Below are positions 1 through 9,209 of a stretch of DNA of 52,430 nt, one piece after another. A model generated the notes under the pieces. That model had not been told where the DNA came from and ran no database searches. It saw only the letters and a list, made by a program, of their open reading frames with translations. The stretch's first letter is position 1. Each line of letters opens with the position of its first letter. Position numbers and translations under genes: made by a program. Origin of the DNA: Nocardia carnea (GTDB lineage: Bacteria; Actinomycetota; Actinomycetes; Mycobacteriales; Mycobacteriaceae); the NCBI RefSeq assembly GCF_029869215.1, contig NZ_JARWPM010000290.1:1-52430 (forward strand). Reading direction: 5' to 3'.

Positions 1-195
<195 letters not shown>

Positions 196-307
196 GGGGT
201 GGTCCAACGAGCCGATCCTGCACCGTCGCCGCCGCGAGGCCAAGGCCAAGTGCAAGTGAGTGATGTTCAGTGATTGAAAAGTAGCTTCTGGCAGCTCTTT
301 TCGACAT

Positions 308-343
308 GAGGCCCCTCACCTGGAGTATCAGGTGAGGGGCCTC
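308..343. terminator. Perfect 14-bp hairpin, terminator-like
   Basis: The arms GAGGCCCCTCACCT (308-321) and AGGTGAGGGGCCTC (330-343) are perfect reverse complements around the 8-base loop GGAGTATC. There is no clear U tract on either side, which is common for actinobacterial terminators. It lies beyond the end of the decayed hydrolase gene on the minus strand, so it may have ended that transcription unit. Confidence 0.55.
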
Positions 344-796
344 TGTAATCACTCGAGATTAGGTTGGATACCGGCCTGTCACGCTCAAAACGGTCACAAA
401 CGGTCACACGCGGGCAGGCTGTTGGTGTCAGAAAGTGATGCCCTACCAGCGCCGATGGCTTCCGCCATCCTTGATGAGTACGGTCGTGGCGGATCGAGAG
501 CCGCGAGAATTTGGTGGGCGGCCGACGGTGCGTCGCTCGGATACAGTGAAGCGGCCGCTGCGTCAGCGGCCGACCGGAATGAGGTCCGAGCGTCAACCGC
601 TTCCGCGACCGGCACGGCCGCGCAACTCGCCGAGCATGTTCTTCCGGCGTGTCGTCGGGCCGACACTCCGACGAATTTTCGCGGCAGCTACTTTTTGGCA
701 ATCGCTGGGGTCGGGGTCGGGGTCGGGGAGCAGCCCGGTTTCGGGGCACTCTGGAGAGGCCTTGGCGGGCGGCGCGCAAAGATCGCAGGGCGCGGT
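344..796. other. No recognisable gene
   Basis: Open frames exist on both strands but none resembles a known protein; their amino acid make-up (Arg, Ala, Pro rich) is what random high-GC sequence gives. The stretch contains three tandem GGGGTC units followed by GGGG (707-728), a possible G-quadruplex or slippage site. It is probably debris beyond the point where the hydrolase pseudogene at 797-1410 loses similarity to its family. Confidence 0.4.
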
Positions 797-1410
797 TTCG
801 AGGTCCTGGAGGGCCATGTTCATCTCGCAGGCCGCGAGCCGGTCCGGCTGCTGGAAGCTGGCTTGGCGGATGCGGATCAGGTCGTTGGTCATCATGGTCG
901 CATCGGCCATGAGCCATTCGAGTCGGGCCTTGACTCGCTCCTGGCTGGGAGCCTTCGCCGTTTCCATCGACAGGGCGTAAAGCCGTTCCATGACCTGCGG
1001 GTTTGCCATGATTCCGCCCACGGTGTTGAGTACGGTCCGGCTGACCTTCTCCGGGTGGTCGTGCGCGAGTTGGACGGTGATCCAGCCGCCGAGCGACTCG
1101 TCGGAGAACGAGACCTTCTCGACACCGATGGCGTCCATGAACCGTAGGACATGGTCGATGTAGTGCTTGATCTCGAGCGGGTGGTCCGGCTTGGACGGGT
1201 ATCCGCGTCCGATGAGGTCGATGGCCCAGACGTTGAAGTGCTCGGCGTGCGAGCGCAGGTTCCGGATATAGGCCTCGGCGTGTCCGGTGATTCCGTGCAG
1301 CAGGATCAGTGCGGGCTTGGAGTCGTCGCCGGCGGGCAGGTACCGGGTCCGGTAGGGCCTGCTTGGATGAAGCCCTGGCTGAATTCGACTTGGTTCAGGT
1401 CGTCCTAGAC
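797..1410 (-). pseudogene. Alpha/beta hydrolase remnant (meta-cleavage-product hydrolase type)
   Basis: Read on the minus strand, the fragment begins with a segment around FSQGFIQAG, then shifts frame at about 1350 inside GGCCC, where one C seems to be missing. It continues with LILLHGITGHAEAYIRNL (oxyanion-hole HG), a strand ending DLIGRGYPSKPDHP, and KVSFSDESLGGW. That last stretch corresponds to the nucleophile elbow G-x-S-x-G, but here it reads S-D-E-S-L-G-G. Similarity fades after MNMALQDLETA near 797, so the acid and histidine of the triad are lost. A stop lies in frame just upstream and no start was found. The intact hydrolase at 7652 could do the same job. Frame loss by sequencing error is possible at the C run, but the missing C-terminus makes a true pseudogene likely. 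Confidence 0.7.
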
Positions 1411-1427
1411 GCTGGTGTAAGGATGTG

Positions 1428-3332
1428 TCACGGGTTCTCTCCCTCGACTGTTGCGATGCCGGAGGTGGATGTGGCGTCGTCGGCGGTGACGTGCGGGACG
1501 GCGATCGGCACGGCCTTGGTGCTGTACTGCGATGCGATTGTGTCGGTCACATTGTGTCCACTGGCCGCGGATCGGTCGAGAATCGTGGTGAGCGCGTTCT
1601 CGAGGCTGGTGAGTGCTTCGGTGTCGTCCCAGATCGGGGCACTGTGCCGCCAAGCGATGTAGCCGTCGGGACGCACGAGCAGAGCGCCGGCTTCGTCGAT
1701 CTCACGGACCTGCCGCCAATATCCGTAGGGGTCGATGGTGCCGGGCTCGCCGACAACGACGGTCCGCAGGTACGGAACATCGAGCTTGGTGGCGGCGCGT
1801 TTCCATGCCTGGCCGCCGAGGCCGGTGAGCAGGGTCATCTGTCCTTTGCCCGTGACGTCGAGCGTGGACATGCGGGTGCCGTCGGCGCCGACGAGCCACG
1901 CATGGGGGAGCTTCGCGCCGGGCCGGGTGGTGGCCTGCAGGTACAGCTCTCGGTCGCGCGGCCACACCTCGTCACCGGCGTCGGCGTCCTGGACGATCGC
2001 GGACGAGGTGTAGCGCTGGTTGAGTTCGACGCCGTGGGCGTTGAACTCGGTGTTCTTGATCTGCAAGGCCTCGTACAGCCGCTCGCGCAGAGCAACACCC
2101 TCCGGAGATGGTTCCTTGAGCTTCTCGAGCCCGGCGGCGACCGGGTCGGCGCTGTCGTTGTCGAACCATTCGCGCAGCCCGCCGTAATCCCTGCGGGACT
2201 GGTTGGCTCGGGCGACGATCTGTTTGCCGACGGGGACGCGTTCGGGGGAGTAGGACTCGAGCAGTCCCGGCCCCGCGTAGCCCTTGACGACGTACGCGAT
2301 CTTCCACGCGAGGTTGAACGCGTCCTGCATCGATGTGTTCGACCCCAGCCCACTGGTTGGAGGATGGCGGTGCACGGCGTCACCGCCGCAGAACACCCTG
2401 CCGGACTGATAGTGCTCGGCCCACTGCTGATTGACATACCAGAAGGACCGGGACACGATGTCGATCTCCAGGTGCGGGTCGCCCACGAGGGTACGGATCT
2501 GTTCGAGGACCACGTCATCGGAGACATCCGGCTGTCCCTGCGTCATGTCGAAGCCCCAGCCGGCGATCCACTGATCCCACGGCCTGACAGCCCGGAGCAG
2601 GCCCATCCCGATTTCACCGAAACCGGCCTTCGAGTTCATGATCCAGTGCAGAATGCTCGGCCGGTGCGCGACGTACGCGCTCAGGTCGGCATCGAACCGG
2701 ATGTATGCGGTGCCGGCGCGGGCGAGCTCACCCTCGAACGGAAGGCCGATCTCCTCGGCGACTTTCGACCGGGCACCGTCGAATCCGAGCAGGAAGCGCG
2801 CTCGCTGTTCGAACTCGGCCCCGGAGCGAACGTCCCGGAACCGGACGGTCACGCCGTCGTCGTCCTGGGTGTGGCCGAGGTACTCTGTGTGGAAGCTGAT
2901 GACCGCGCCGCGCTCGGCGGCGTTCTTGATCAGCACCGGCTCCATCAGCGGTTGCGGGATGTCGAGCATCGTGCAGGGACTACCGGACAGGTAGTCGCCG
3001 TAGCGGAGGTCGCCGGTGCCCCAGGTCTGCATCCGGACGATCTCTTCTCCGGCGAGACTGGTGGTGAACAGTGTGTCGCCCATCTGGTCCCACGGCGTCG
3101 CATACTTGCGGGCCTCGTCCTCGACGCCGAGATCGCGCAGGACTTCTACCGCACGCTGGTTGGTGATGTGCGCGCGGGGCGAGTTCGCAACCCAGGGAAA
3201 CATCGAGACGGCGTGGACGCGGAGGCCATAGGTGGCAAGGGCGATAGCCGCAGTGCCACCAGCGGGGCCGAGTCCGACGATGACGACATCGGTGTCGTAG
3301 CTGTCAGGGGAGTGGGCGTTCATTTCTGTCAT
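1428..3332 (-). CDS. FAD-dependent aromatic hydroxylase (TfdB / phenol 2-monooxygenase type)
   Basis: 634-residue class A flavoprotein monooxygenase, expected to use NAD(P)H and O2 to hydroxylate a phenolic ring in the cytoplasm, yielding a catechol for ring cleavage. Visible motifs are the N-terminal FAD fingerprint VVIVGLGPAGG (about residue 20), the HITNQRAVEVLRDLG segment typical of dichlorophenol and phenol hydroxylases, and the second FAD motif GDAVHRHPPTSGLGSN followed by DAFNLAWKIA, with a C-terminal thioredoxin-like region. The length is close to the ~600 residues usual for TfdB. I chose the ATG at 3332; an ATG three codons later is equally possible. The open frame runs much further upstream, but that part overlaps the transporter relic and has no family similarity. 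It lies head-to-tail with the ThDP enzyme gene. The substrate cannot be read; the MhpB-like dioxygenase nearby suggests a hydroxyphenyl-alkanoate or substituted phenol. Confidence 0.85.
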   Translation of the reverse strand: MTEMNAHSPDSYDTDVVIVGLGPAGGTAAIALATYGLRVHAVSMFPWVANSPRAHITNQRAVEVLRDLGVEDEARKYATPWDQMGDTLFTTSLAGEEIVRMQTWGTGDLRYGDYLSGSPCTMLDIPQPLMEPVLIKNAAERGAVISFHTEYLGHTQDDDGVTVRFRDVRSGAEFEQRARFLLGFDGARSKVAEEIGLPFEGELARAGTAYIRFDADLSAYVAHRPSILHWIMNSKAGFGEIGMGLLRAVRPWDQWIAGWGFDMTQGQPDVSDDVVLEQIRTLVGDPHLEIDIVSRSFWYVNQQWAEHYQSGRVFCGGDAVHRHPPTSGLGSNTSMQDAFNLAWKIAYVVKGYAGPGLLESYSPERVPVGKQIVARANQSRRDYGGLREWFDNDSADPVAAGLEKLKEPSPEGVALRERLYEALQIKNTEFNAHGVELNQRYTSSAIVQDADAGDEVWPRDRELYLQATTRPGAKLPHAWLVGADGTRMSTLDVTGKGQMTLLTGLGGQAWKRAATKLDVPYLRTVVVGEPGTIDPYGYWRQVREIDEAGALLVRPDGYIAWRHSAPIWDDTEALTSLENALTTILDRSAASGHNVTDTIASQYSTKAVPIAVPHVTADDATSTSGIATVEGENP

Positions 3333-3340
3333 CACTTCAC

Positions 3341-3789
3341 TTATCGAGGACACGCACGGGATCTGCGCTGTCCATGTTTGTAACCGGCGAATCCGGAAGT
3401 CGTCGGTGTGCGGGGTGGAAGCTCCTGATCTCGAACAAGTTGGCGTGCAGTGCCTTTCCAACCCGAGTGACCGACGAGCAAGATCACCGAGATGATCGAG
3501 ATCGCGGAGACGATCACGCGGTGGCCACGTTCGAATTGCTCGAGTTCGTCGAGTTGCCGAGGGTGGGGGCGATGGTGGGTGGCGCCCATGCCGAGCCGAC
3601 CAGATGCGTGAGGGTGAAGCTGATCGACATCCCGCTGTAGTCGACATCGGAATCGAACGCCATCGAGTACAGCGAGCTGGTGACATCGGCCGCCGGTGGC
3701 ATCGCGATGCCGAACACCAGAGCTTGGGTGAGCAGGAAGGCCCACAGGTTACCGGTGTTGACCAGGGCGAACGCGGGTCCGATCGCCAC
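3341..3789 (-). pseudogene. C-terminal relic of an MHS-family (MFS) transporter
   Basis: The minus strand reads AIGPAFALVNTGNLWAF, then ALVFGIAMPPAADVTSSLYSM and FTLTHLVGSAWAP. It then shifts frame near 3525 into IVSAISIISVILLVG before ending at 3341. This matches residues ~335-450 of the intact symporter encoded at 11733-13154 (APAFALINTGKPW, ALVFGIAMAPAAGVTGSLFTM, IVSAISVTSVILL). The first two thirds are absent; the sequence begins just after the stop of the ThDP enzyme gene. It is a dead relic of a paralogous transporter that once stood in this operon, between the decarboxylase and hydroxylase genes. Confidence 0.8.
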
Positions 3790-3827
3790 GGGTCTTGCAT
3801 GTGTCCGGTGCGTCTGCGCGGAAACTC

Positions 3828-5558
3828 CTACCGTGACATCACCTCATCCGAGACACCGCTCCACCCGGTAATAGGCGGATAGGCGTGGGGATCGCAGAGG
3901 ATCTCCACCAGGGTGGGTTTGCCGGATGCGACCGCCTTTGCGAGCGCATCACCTACCTCGTGCGCATCGGTGATACGAATACCGTCTGCGCCGCACGCCA
4001 TCGCGATGGCGGCGTGATCCACTGTGGCGAAGTCGACGGCGCTGGTGTACTCACCGAACTGAACCAACTCCACGTGCTTCTGAAACCCAAGGATGCCGTT
4101 GTTCAGCAGCACAACAACCACCGGAAGGTTCTCTCGCACTGCGGTTTCGAACTCGGACCACACATGCCCGAAACCGCCGTCGCCGGTGAGGCAGAGCACG
4201 TTCGCATCAGGGCGAGCTACCTTGGCTCCGAGTGCCAACGGCATACCCCAGCCGAGGCCGGCGAGTCCACGGGGGGAGAGGAATCGCTGTCCCGGGCGGC
4301 GGGACCGAAGGTAGTTTCCCATCCAGATGCTGGAATAGCTCGCGTCCGCAGTCACGATGGTTTCGCCGTCCTCGAGCAATTTGTTGATCTGGTGGGCGAC
4401 GAGCTCTGGGCGTACAAGTCCTGAGCCGGGTGTGACAAGGTCGTTGACGGCGTTGACGTGACGGGTGCGGGCCTCAGCGATCTGCTGACGAACCGAACCC
4501 GCGCCGGCCTTCCGCTTGCCGAGATCCCGGTCCTCGAGTGCTTCGAGGAGGTCGGTCAGTGCAAGCCGCGCGTCTCCGACGACGCGGATCGCCTCGTAGT
4601 TCCGGCCTACTTCATTCGAGTCGACGTCGATGTGGACGATGCGAGTGTTCTCGGAGATCAAACTCCACGCATCGGTCCCGTTCTCATTGGTACGGGTACC
4701 GACGAGGACGAGAACGTCAGCATCGGTGACCATCGACCGCAAGTGGTGGGTGGCGCCTGTGGGGCCCATGTAATTACCGACGACTCCCAGCGACAGCGGA
4801 TGCCGCTCGTCCACGGATCCCTTACCCATGTTCGTCGTGGCGACCGGCAACGATACGCGTTCCTGCAATTGCGCGAGAATCTCGGCGGCGCCGGACAGAT
4901 GGACTCCACCGCCCGCCACGACCAATGGCCGTTCAGCAGCGGCGATCGCGTTGGCCGCCTCCTCGATTCTGTCCGCTGCGGGCCGGACCGGATCGAGCGG
5001 AAACCGTCCGAGCACTGCTGTCCGGCGTCCGGTGTTGGCGGCCGGCTCGAGCAGGATGTCGCGGGGCAGCATGAGTACTGCGGGGCCTGGACGCCCCGAT
5101 GTTGCCGCAGTGACCGCCATGTCCACGTAGTCGTCGACACGGGCCGGATCGTCGAGGACCCGTAGCCACTTGGAGCACGAGCGGAAGAGGTCGGTGTGGT
5201 CGAATTCCTGGAATGCGTTACGGTCGCGGTTGCCGCGAGGAACGTCCTGTACAAGCGCCAGAACCGGAACAGATGCTTTCGTCGCCTCGGCCAGGGGCGG
5301 GACGAGCAGAGTGGCGGCAGGCCCATTCTGCGCCGCCACCACCGAGATTGTATTGGAGACGCGAGCGTACCCATCCGCCATTGTGCCAGCGGCGTTTTCA
5401 GTACGGTACGCGATCTGTCGGATCCCGAACTTCGGGGCGGCCAGCATCAGCGCGGACGGCAGACTCTGGCCGAAGATGACGGTGATGCCGTGCCTCTGCA
5501 GGGCGGCCGCCACAGCTTCTGCGACCGTGAGTGAAGGTCGGTGAGGTTGCTCAGACAC
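3828..5558 (-). CDS. ThDP-dependent decarboxylase / acetolactate synthase-like enzyme
   Basis: 576-residue member of the thiamin diphosphate family of acetolactate synthase, benzoylformate decarboxylase and related enzymes. The N-terminal Pyr domain carries RTENAAGTMADGYAR with the conserved glutamate that activates the cofactor. A central domain (about 190-320) follows. The C-terminal PP domain has LTGDGGFGHVWSEFETA ending in NNGILGF, the Mg-ThDP binding motif GDG...NN. The stretch NAFQEFDHTDLF resembles acetolactate synthases, but no biosynthetic neighbours or small subunit are present, so an alpha-keto acid decarboxylase or carboligase acting on an aromatic side chain is more likely. The GTG at 5558 follows AAGGG at good spacing; an in-frame ATG at 5600 gives 14 more residues. 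It diverges from the LysR gene, which probably controls it. Confidence 0.85.
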   Translation of the reverse strand: MSEQPHRPSLTVAEAVAAALQRHGITVIFGQSLPSALMLAAPKFGIRQIAYRTENAAGTMADGYARVSNTISVVAAQNGPAATLLVPPLAEATKASVPVLALVQDVPRGNRDRNAFQEFDHTDLFRSCSKWLRVLDDPARVDDYVDMAVTAATSGRPGPAVLMLPRDILLEPAANTGRRTAVLGRFPLDPVRPAADRIEEAANAIAAAERPLVVAGGGVHLSGAAEILAQLQERVSLPVATTNMGKGSVDERHPLSLGVVGNYMGPTGATHHLRSMVTDADVLVLVGTRTNENGTDAWSLISENTRIVHIDVDSNEVGRNYEAIRVVGDARLALTDLLEALEDRDLGKRKAGAGSVRQQIAEARTRHVNAVNDLVTPGSGLVRPELVAHQINKLLEDGETIVTADASYSSIWMGNYLRSRRPGQRFLSPRGLAGLGWGMPLALGAKVARPDANVLCLTGDGGFGHVWSEFETAVRENLPVVVVLLNNGILGFQKHVELVQFGEYTSAVDFATVDHAAIAMACGADGIRITDAHEVGDALAKAVASGKPTLVEILCDPHAYPPITGWSGVSDEVMSR

Positions 5559-5660
5559 GTGATTGCCCTTCGTCAAAGTTGTCCGGCGTATTGCCTGCAC
5601 TCAGCCTGCGGCAGCATTCCCCGCGGCGTCCAATAGGACTCTTTGCGATCGCGAGAAGCA

Positions 5661-6575
5661 ATGTTTATCGTCGTGGGTGTGAATCTCCGGCGGCTCGAGT
5701 ACTTTGTGGTGCTGGCGAGGGAGCTGCATTTCGGTCGCGCCGCCGAACGGCTGCACCTGGCTCAGCCGGGACTGTCCCAACAAATCAAGGTATTCGAGAA
5801 AGAGTGCGGCGTTCAGCTGTTCGTGCGGAGCTCACATGGTGTACAGCTGACCGAGGCCGGGCAGGTACTGCTCGATGAGGGGCCGGCCATCCTCAGCCAG
5901 GTAGAGCGCACCCTCGACCGGGTACAAGCGGCCGGACAGGGCCACACCGGCTCTTTGCGGGCCGTCCTGACCCGGTCGGTTGCGTTCGGTCTGCCCGACA
6001 CGATCGTCACGGTCTTCCGAGAACGCCATCCTGCCGTGGAAGTCACTACCGATGTCGCGTGGACCGCTCGAAACGTGGACATGCTCCGTGCCGGTGAAGT
6101 GGACGCAGCCTTCGTCCGACTCCCTCTTCTCAATGCTTCCGACCTGGGAATACTGGTGCTGGGAGACACCGAGGCGGTGGTGGTGTGCCCCGCCGGTCAC
6201 CCGTTGGCGGCGAAGCACCGAATCGAGCGCGACGACCTGCGCGACCAAATCCTCATCAGCTGGCCGCGAGCACAAGCACCCGGCTATTTCGACGAAATGC
6301 ACCGCGTCATCTTCGGTGGCACGCCTCCATCGAAGGTTCTGTGGGAGCCAGACCCCGAACACCTGCTCGCTGCCGTCGACTCCGGTCGCGGAGTGAGCGT
6401 CGTCGACAGCGAGCGGGCATCGACCCTGCGTTCCGATCGCGTGGTCATCCGCAAATTCGCTTCGCCGACACCGAGGTTCGAATTCGGGGTGGCGTGGAAT
6501 GCGCGCAGGGAAGAACCAGTGCTGTCCGCTTTCCTCCAAGTGTGCCGCGAGCTGTCGGGCAGCGGCGATCACTAA
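5661..6575 (+). CDS. LysR-family transcriptional regulator
   Basis: 304-residue LysR-type regulator. The N-terminal winged helix-turn-helix is clear (LRRLEYFVVLARELHFGRAAERLHLAQPGLSQQIKVFEKE, about residues 9-45), followed by LFVRSSHGVQLTEAGQVLL and a periplasmic-binding-protein-like effector domain. The ATG at 5661 follows GAGAAG; a GTG at 5679, which fits the usual LysR N-terminus even better, and an upstream TTG are alternatives. It is transcribed divergently from the ThDP gene across a ~100-bp gap and runs toward the ring-cleavage operon. This is the classical arrangement for a LysR activator of an aromatic pathway. The inducer is unknown. Confidence 0.9.
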   Translation: MFIVVGVNLRRLEYFVVLARELHFGRAAERLHLAQPGLSQQIKVFEKECGVQLFVRSSHGVQLTEAGQVLLDEGPAILSQVERTLDRVQAAGQGHTGSLRAVLTRSVAFGLPDTIVTVFRERHPAVEVTTDVAWTARNVDMLRAGEVDAAFVRLPLLNASDLGILVLGDTEAVVVCPAGHPLAAKHRIERDDLRDQILISWPRAQAPGYFDEMHRVIFGGTPPSKVLWEPDPEHLLAAVDSGRGVSVVDSERASTLRSDRVVIRKFASPTPRFEFGVAWNARREEPVLSAFLQVCRELSGSGDH

Positions 6576-6674
6576 CGCTTATCACCGAGCGTCAGAGTTG
6601 TATTGGACGCAGATCTTCACGGCGTGATGCCCTTGGTGCATGGAATTCAGCGATTGCAGCGGAGGTTGTACATC

Positions 6675-7655
6675 ATGAAGGTACTGGTCATGGGGGGTAC
6701 TCGATTCGTCGGGGTCCTCGCTGTACGGCGGTTGCTCGACGCCGGACACGAGGTGACGGTGTTCCACCGCGGAAGCCGTCAACCCGACTGGACCGGACAC
6801 GTGCGCTCCGTCCTCGGAGACCGCAACAACCCCGCAGACCTGGCTCGCTTGGCAGCGGGCCGCTTCGACACCGTGCTGGATCTTTCCGCCTACACCGGCG
6901 ACCAGACTGCCTCTCTGCTCGCAGCCCTTCCGGATGTCGGACGCTGGGTGCACTGCTCAACCGTGAATGTGGTGCGGCCGAGCCCCGTTCTGCCGTGGCC
7001 GGAGGAGATCGATTACGGCCCGCACGCCCTCTGGGGGGACTACGCGATCGACAAGATCGCCTGTGAGCGCAGCATCCAGAACGCGCGTGCAGGTGCACAC
7101 TCGGTCATCATTCGCCTACCCCTGGTCCTGGGACCACTGAACTTCATCCCCCGCGAAGAATTCGTCCTCAACCGAATCCTCGACGGTGCCCAGATCCTGC
7201 TGCCCGGGGACGGGCAGGCGGTTCATCAATACATCTACCGAGACCACGCAGCCGAGGCGCTCGCCCGCGCTGTCGACCTGCGGGGAGAAGGATTCGACGT
7301 ATACAACGTCGCCTCCAAGAGGTGCAACACCTCGCTCGAAGGATTTGTGGACGTCTGCGCCGAAATCCTGGGTCGTCCGGCGGACACCCGCACCGTCGGC
7401 GGTGGCCCGACAGGAGAGGACCGAGCCACCTTCGACAACGCTGACTGCGTGTTCCCGTTCAGCAACGAGAACACAATCTTGGCGATCGACAAGGCGGAGC
7501 GGGCCGGTCTGGTGTCACCGTTCATGGACATCCGGGAGATGATCGCCGCCGCATACGACGCCCTCCTTGCGCACCCCGAGCGCCGGCAATGGACACGCAC
7601 CGACGCTGAACAGCGGGTTCTCGCGCGACTGGACACGGTGGAGGCCAGATCGTGA
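6675..7655 (+). CDS. NAD(P)-dependent epimerase/dehydratase family protein
   Basis: 326-residue extended short-chain dehydrogenase fold. The Rossmann motif VLVMGGTRFVG sits at residues 3-13 and the nucleotide-binding arginine region follows (VFHRGSRQPDW). Serine and threonine occur in VHCSTVNV, but the usual YxxxK is represented only by a looser WGDYAIDKIACE (Y-A-I-D-K), consistent with an atypical epimerase-like protein. The ATG follows GGAGG at 9 bases. The 3' end overlaps the hydrolase start (GTGA), showing tight co-transcription in the catabolic operon. Relatives are called isoflavone-reductase- or mRNA-binding-like epimerases; the reaction in this pathway is not evident. It may reduce or dehydrate a side-chain intermediate, which is inference. 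Confidence 0.85.
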   Translation: MKVLVMGGTRFVGVLAVRRLLDAGHEVTVFHRGSRQPDWTGHVRSVLGDRNNPADLARLAAGRFDTVLDLSAYTGDQTASLLAALPDVGRWVHCSTVNVVRPSPVLPWPEEIDYGPHALWGDYAIDKIACERSIQNARAGAHSVIIRLPLVLGPLNFIPREEFVLNRILDGAQILLPGDGQAVHQYIYRDHAAEALARAVDLRGEGFDVYNVASKRCNTSLEGFVDVCAEILGRPADTRTVGGGPTGEDRATFDNADCVFPFSNENTILAIDKAERAGLVSPFMDIREMIAAAYDALLAHPERRQWTRTDAEQRVLARLDTVEARS

Positions 7656-8494
7656 CGGCGCTCGGACCCACCCGGGCTTGCGAGGTCGGCGAGCACACGC
7701 TCAATGTCGTCGACGTCGGCGCCGGACCTGCAATCGTGCTGCTGCACGGGGCGGCACCCGGAGCCTCCGCGGCAGGTACCTGGACTGGCCTCGCGCCCCT
7801 GCTCGCACGATCGCACCGGGTCATTGCGCCCGACTTCCTCGGCTTCGGCGGCTCGGACAAACCGCTCGGCCAGCCCTACGGAGTCGATCTGTGGACGCGG
7901 CAGACACTGGCACTCGCCGACACCCTGGACCTGGAGCAGTTCAGTGTTGTCGGAAACTCGCTCGGTGGCCGCGTAGCCCTGCAACTTGCGCTGGATGCGC
8001 CGAAGCGGATCGAACGGCTCGTGGTGATGAGTACCCGCATCGCACCCTCCACATCGCCGGCGCAGAAGTTACTGCGGGACTATCGGCCTGACCGCGACTC
8101 GATGCGAGAGCTGTTGCGCGAGTGCTTCGCCTACGACGCGGATTCCGTCACCGACCGACTGGTCGAGGCACGCTACATACTCAGCGCCCAACCGGGTGCG
8201 CACGAGGCGATCCAGACCTTCTTCGGCGCCGGTGGATCGGCACCGGAGGAATTCGAGCGTGACGTGTCCACAATCCGACATCAGGCACTGGTACTGCACG
8301 GTCGACACGACAAGGTTGTGCCCGTGTCGAACGGCATCCGCCTAGCCGAGTTGATGTCCCACGCCGAACTGCACGTCTTCGCTGACGCCGGCCACTGGTT
8401 TCCCGCCGAGCGTGCCCACGAGTTCCACTCCCTGGTCACCGAATTCTTCTCGGGAAAACCCGCCCACACGGAAGTAGCTGTCCTGCCCGGCTGA
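7652..8494 (+). CDS. Alpha/beta hydrolase, meta-ring-cleavage C-C hydrolase type
   Basis: 280-residue cytoplasmic alpha/beta hydrolase of the MhpC/BphD/XylF kind, which split the vinylogous diketone left by extradiol ring cleavage. Visible features are the oxyanion-hole motif LLHGAAPGASA, the nucleophile elbow GNSLGG with Ser103, the acid Asp220 in HGRHDKVVP and His248 in AGHWFP. All triad residues are present. Start is the GTG at 7652, overlapping the upstream stop by four bases. It lies two genes before the MhpB-like dioxygenase whose product it is expected to cleave, releasing an acid and a hydroxypentadienoate. No hydratase or aldolase gene for the latter lies in the window. The remnant hydrolase at 797-1410 suggests an earlier second copy. 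Confidence 0.88.
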   Translation: MTALGPTRACEVGEHTLNVVDVGAGPAIVLLHGAAPGASAAGTWTGLAPLLARSHRVIAPDFLGFGGSDKPLGQPYGVDLWTRQTLALADTLDLEQFSVVGNSLGGRVALQLALDAPKRIERLVVMSTRIAPSTSPAQKLLRDYRPDRDSMRELLRECFAYDADSVTDRLVEARYILSAQPGAHEAIQTFFGAGGSAPEEFERDVSTIRHQALVLHGRHDKVVPVSNGIRLAELMSHAELHVFADAGHWFPAERAHEFHSLVTEFFSGKPAHTEVAVLPG

Positions 8495-8543
8495 GCCAGG
8501 AGGAGCGCCGCCGCCGACTACATCTCACGCACAGGAGTCCACC

Positions 8544-9152
8544 ATGGACCTCGACGCTCGCAGTACCGCCATCGTTACCATCCATTGCCAAGGCGACGTG
8601 GTCGACCCGACCGGAGCGCTTGCCGGGCTGTTCTCGCAACAGATCCGGGAACGAAACGTGATCGATCGAATCGGCACGGTGCTCGACGCGGGCCGTCGGA
8701 CGGGATGCACGGTCGTCTACACCCGAATCGCCTTCCGACCCGGCTACTCCGACCTGATTGCCAATTCCCCGATCCTTACCGAGATTCCCAAGCTGGGATG
8801 CATGCAGGACGGGTCATCGTCGACCGAAATCATCACCGAACTCGAGCCAAATCCCACCGACATCCTCATCACTCACAAACGCGTCGGCGGATTCACCGAC
8901 GAGCTGCACTCGGTGTTCACCGCACGGGGAATCACCACAGTGTTGTTCAGCGGCGTCGCGACCAACGTTTCGGTCGAAAGCACCGCCCGCGCGGCCACCG
9001 ACCGTGGGTACCGAGTGGGCATCATCGACGACGCCTGCTCGGCGGCCACACCCGAAGCACACACCGCCGCCATCGCGTCCCTGAGCGTGCTCGCCACCAT
9101 CACCTCCGTCGACGAGGTCATTAGATCGCTGACTGCGATCGCACGGCGTTGA
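8544..9152 (+). CDS. Isochorismatase-fold protein with altered catalytic triad
   Basis: 202-residue protein with the full isochorismatase/cysteine hydrolase fold: N-terminal AIVTIHCQGDVV, central ILITHKRVGGF, and VLFSGVATNVSVESTARAA. In active family members the triad is Asp (IDxQ), Lys and Cys (ATNVCVESTAR). Here the positions hold His14, Lys112 and Ser143, so both the acid and the nucleophile are replaced while the rest of the motifs is well kept. It may be a non-catalytic partner, or use another mechanism such as a serine nucleophile or a hydratase-like reaction. The ATG is about 15 bases after AGGAG. It lies inside the catabolic operon between hydrolase and dioxygenase genes, so it likely handles a pathway intermediate; this is inference. 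Confidence 0.85.
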   Translation: MDLDARSTAIVTIHCQGDVVDPTGALAGLFSQQIRERNVIDRIGTVLDAGRRTGCTVVYTRIAFRPGYSDLIANSPILTEIPKLGCMQDGSSSTEIITELEPNPTDILITHKRVGGFTDELHSVFTARGITTVLFSGVATNVSVESTARAATDRGYRVGIIDDACSAATPEAHTAAIASLSVLATITSVDEVIRSLTAIARR

Positions 9153-9209
9153 CGCATCACCACATCGAACTACCGCCAACGGCGGTCGCAGAAACTACAG
9201 GAGTAAGCC

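Noticed and set aside
707..728. GGGGTC tandem repeat as a possible CRISPR or telomere-like array
   Set aside because: Only three 6-base units without spacers; just a short simple repeat.
1425..3383. 652-residue plus-strand open frame opposite the flavin hydroxylase
   Set aside because: No family similarity, and it covers the complement of a gene with clear FAD motifs; high GC leaves such antisense frames open.
3333..3800. N-terminal extension of the flavin hydroxylase up to 3800
   Set aside because: The extension has no similarity to hydroxylases and overlaps the transporter relic; the FAD motif fits a start at 3332 or 3323.
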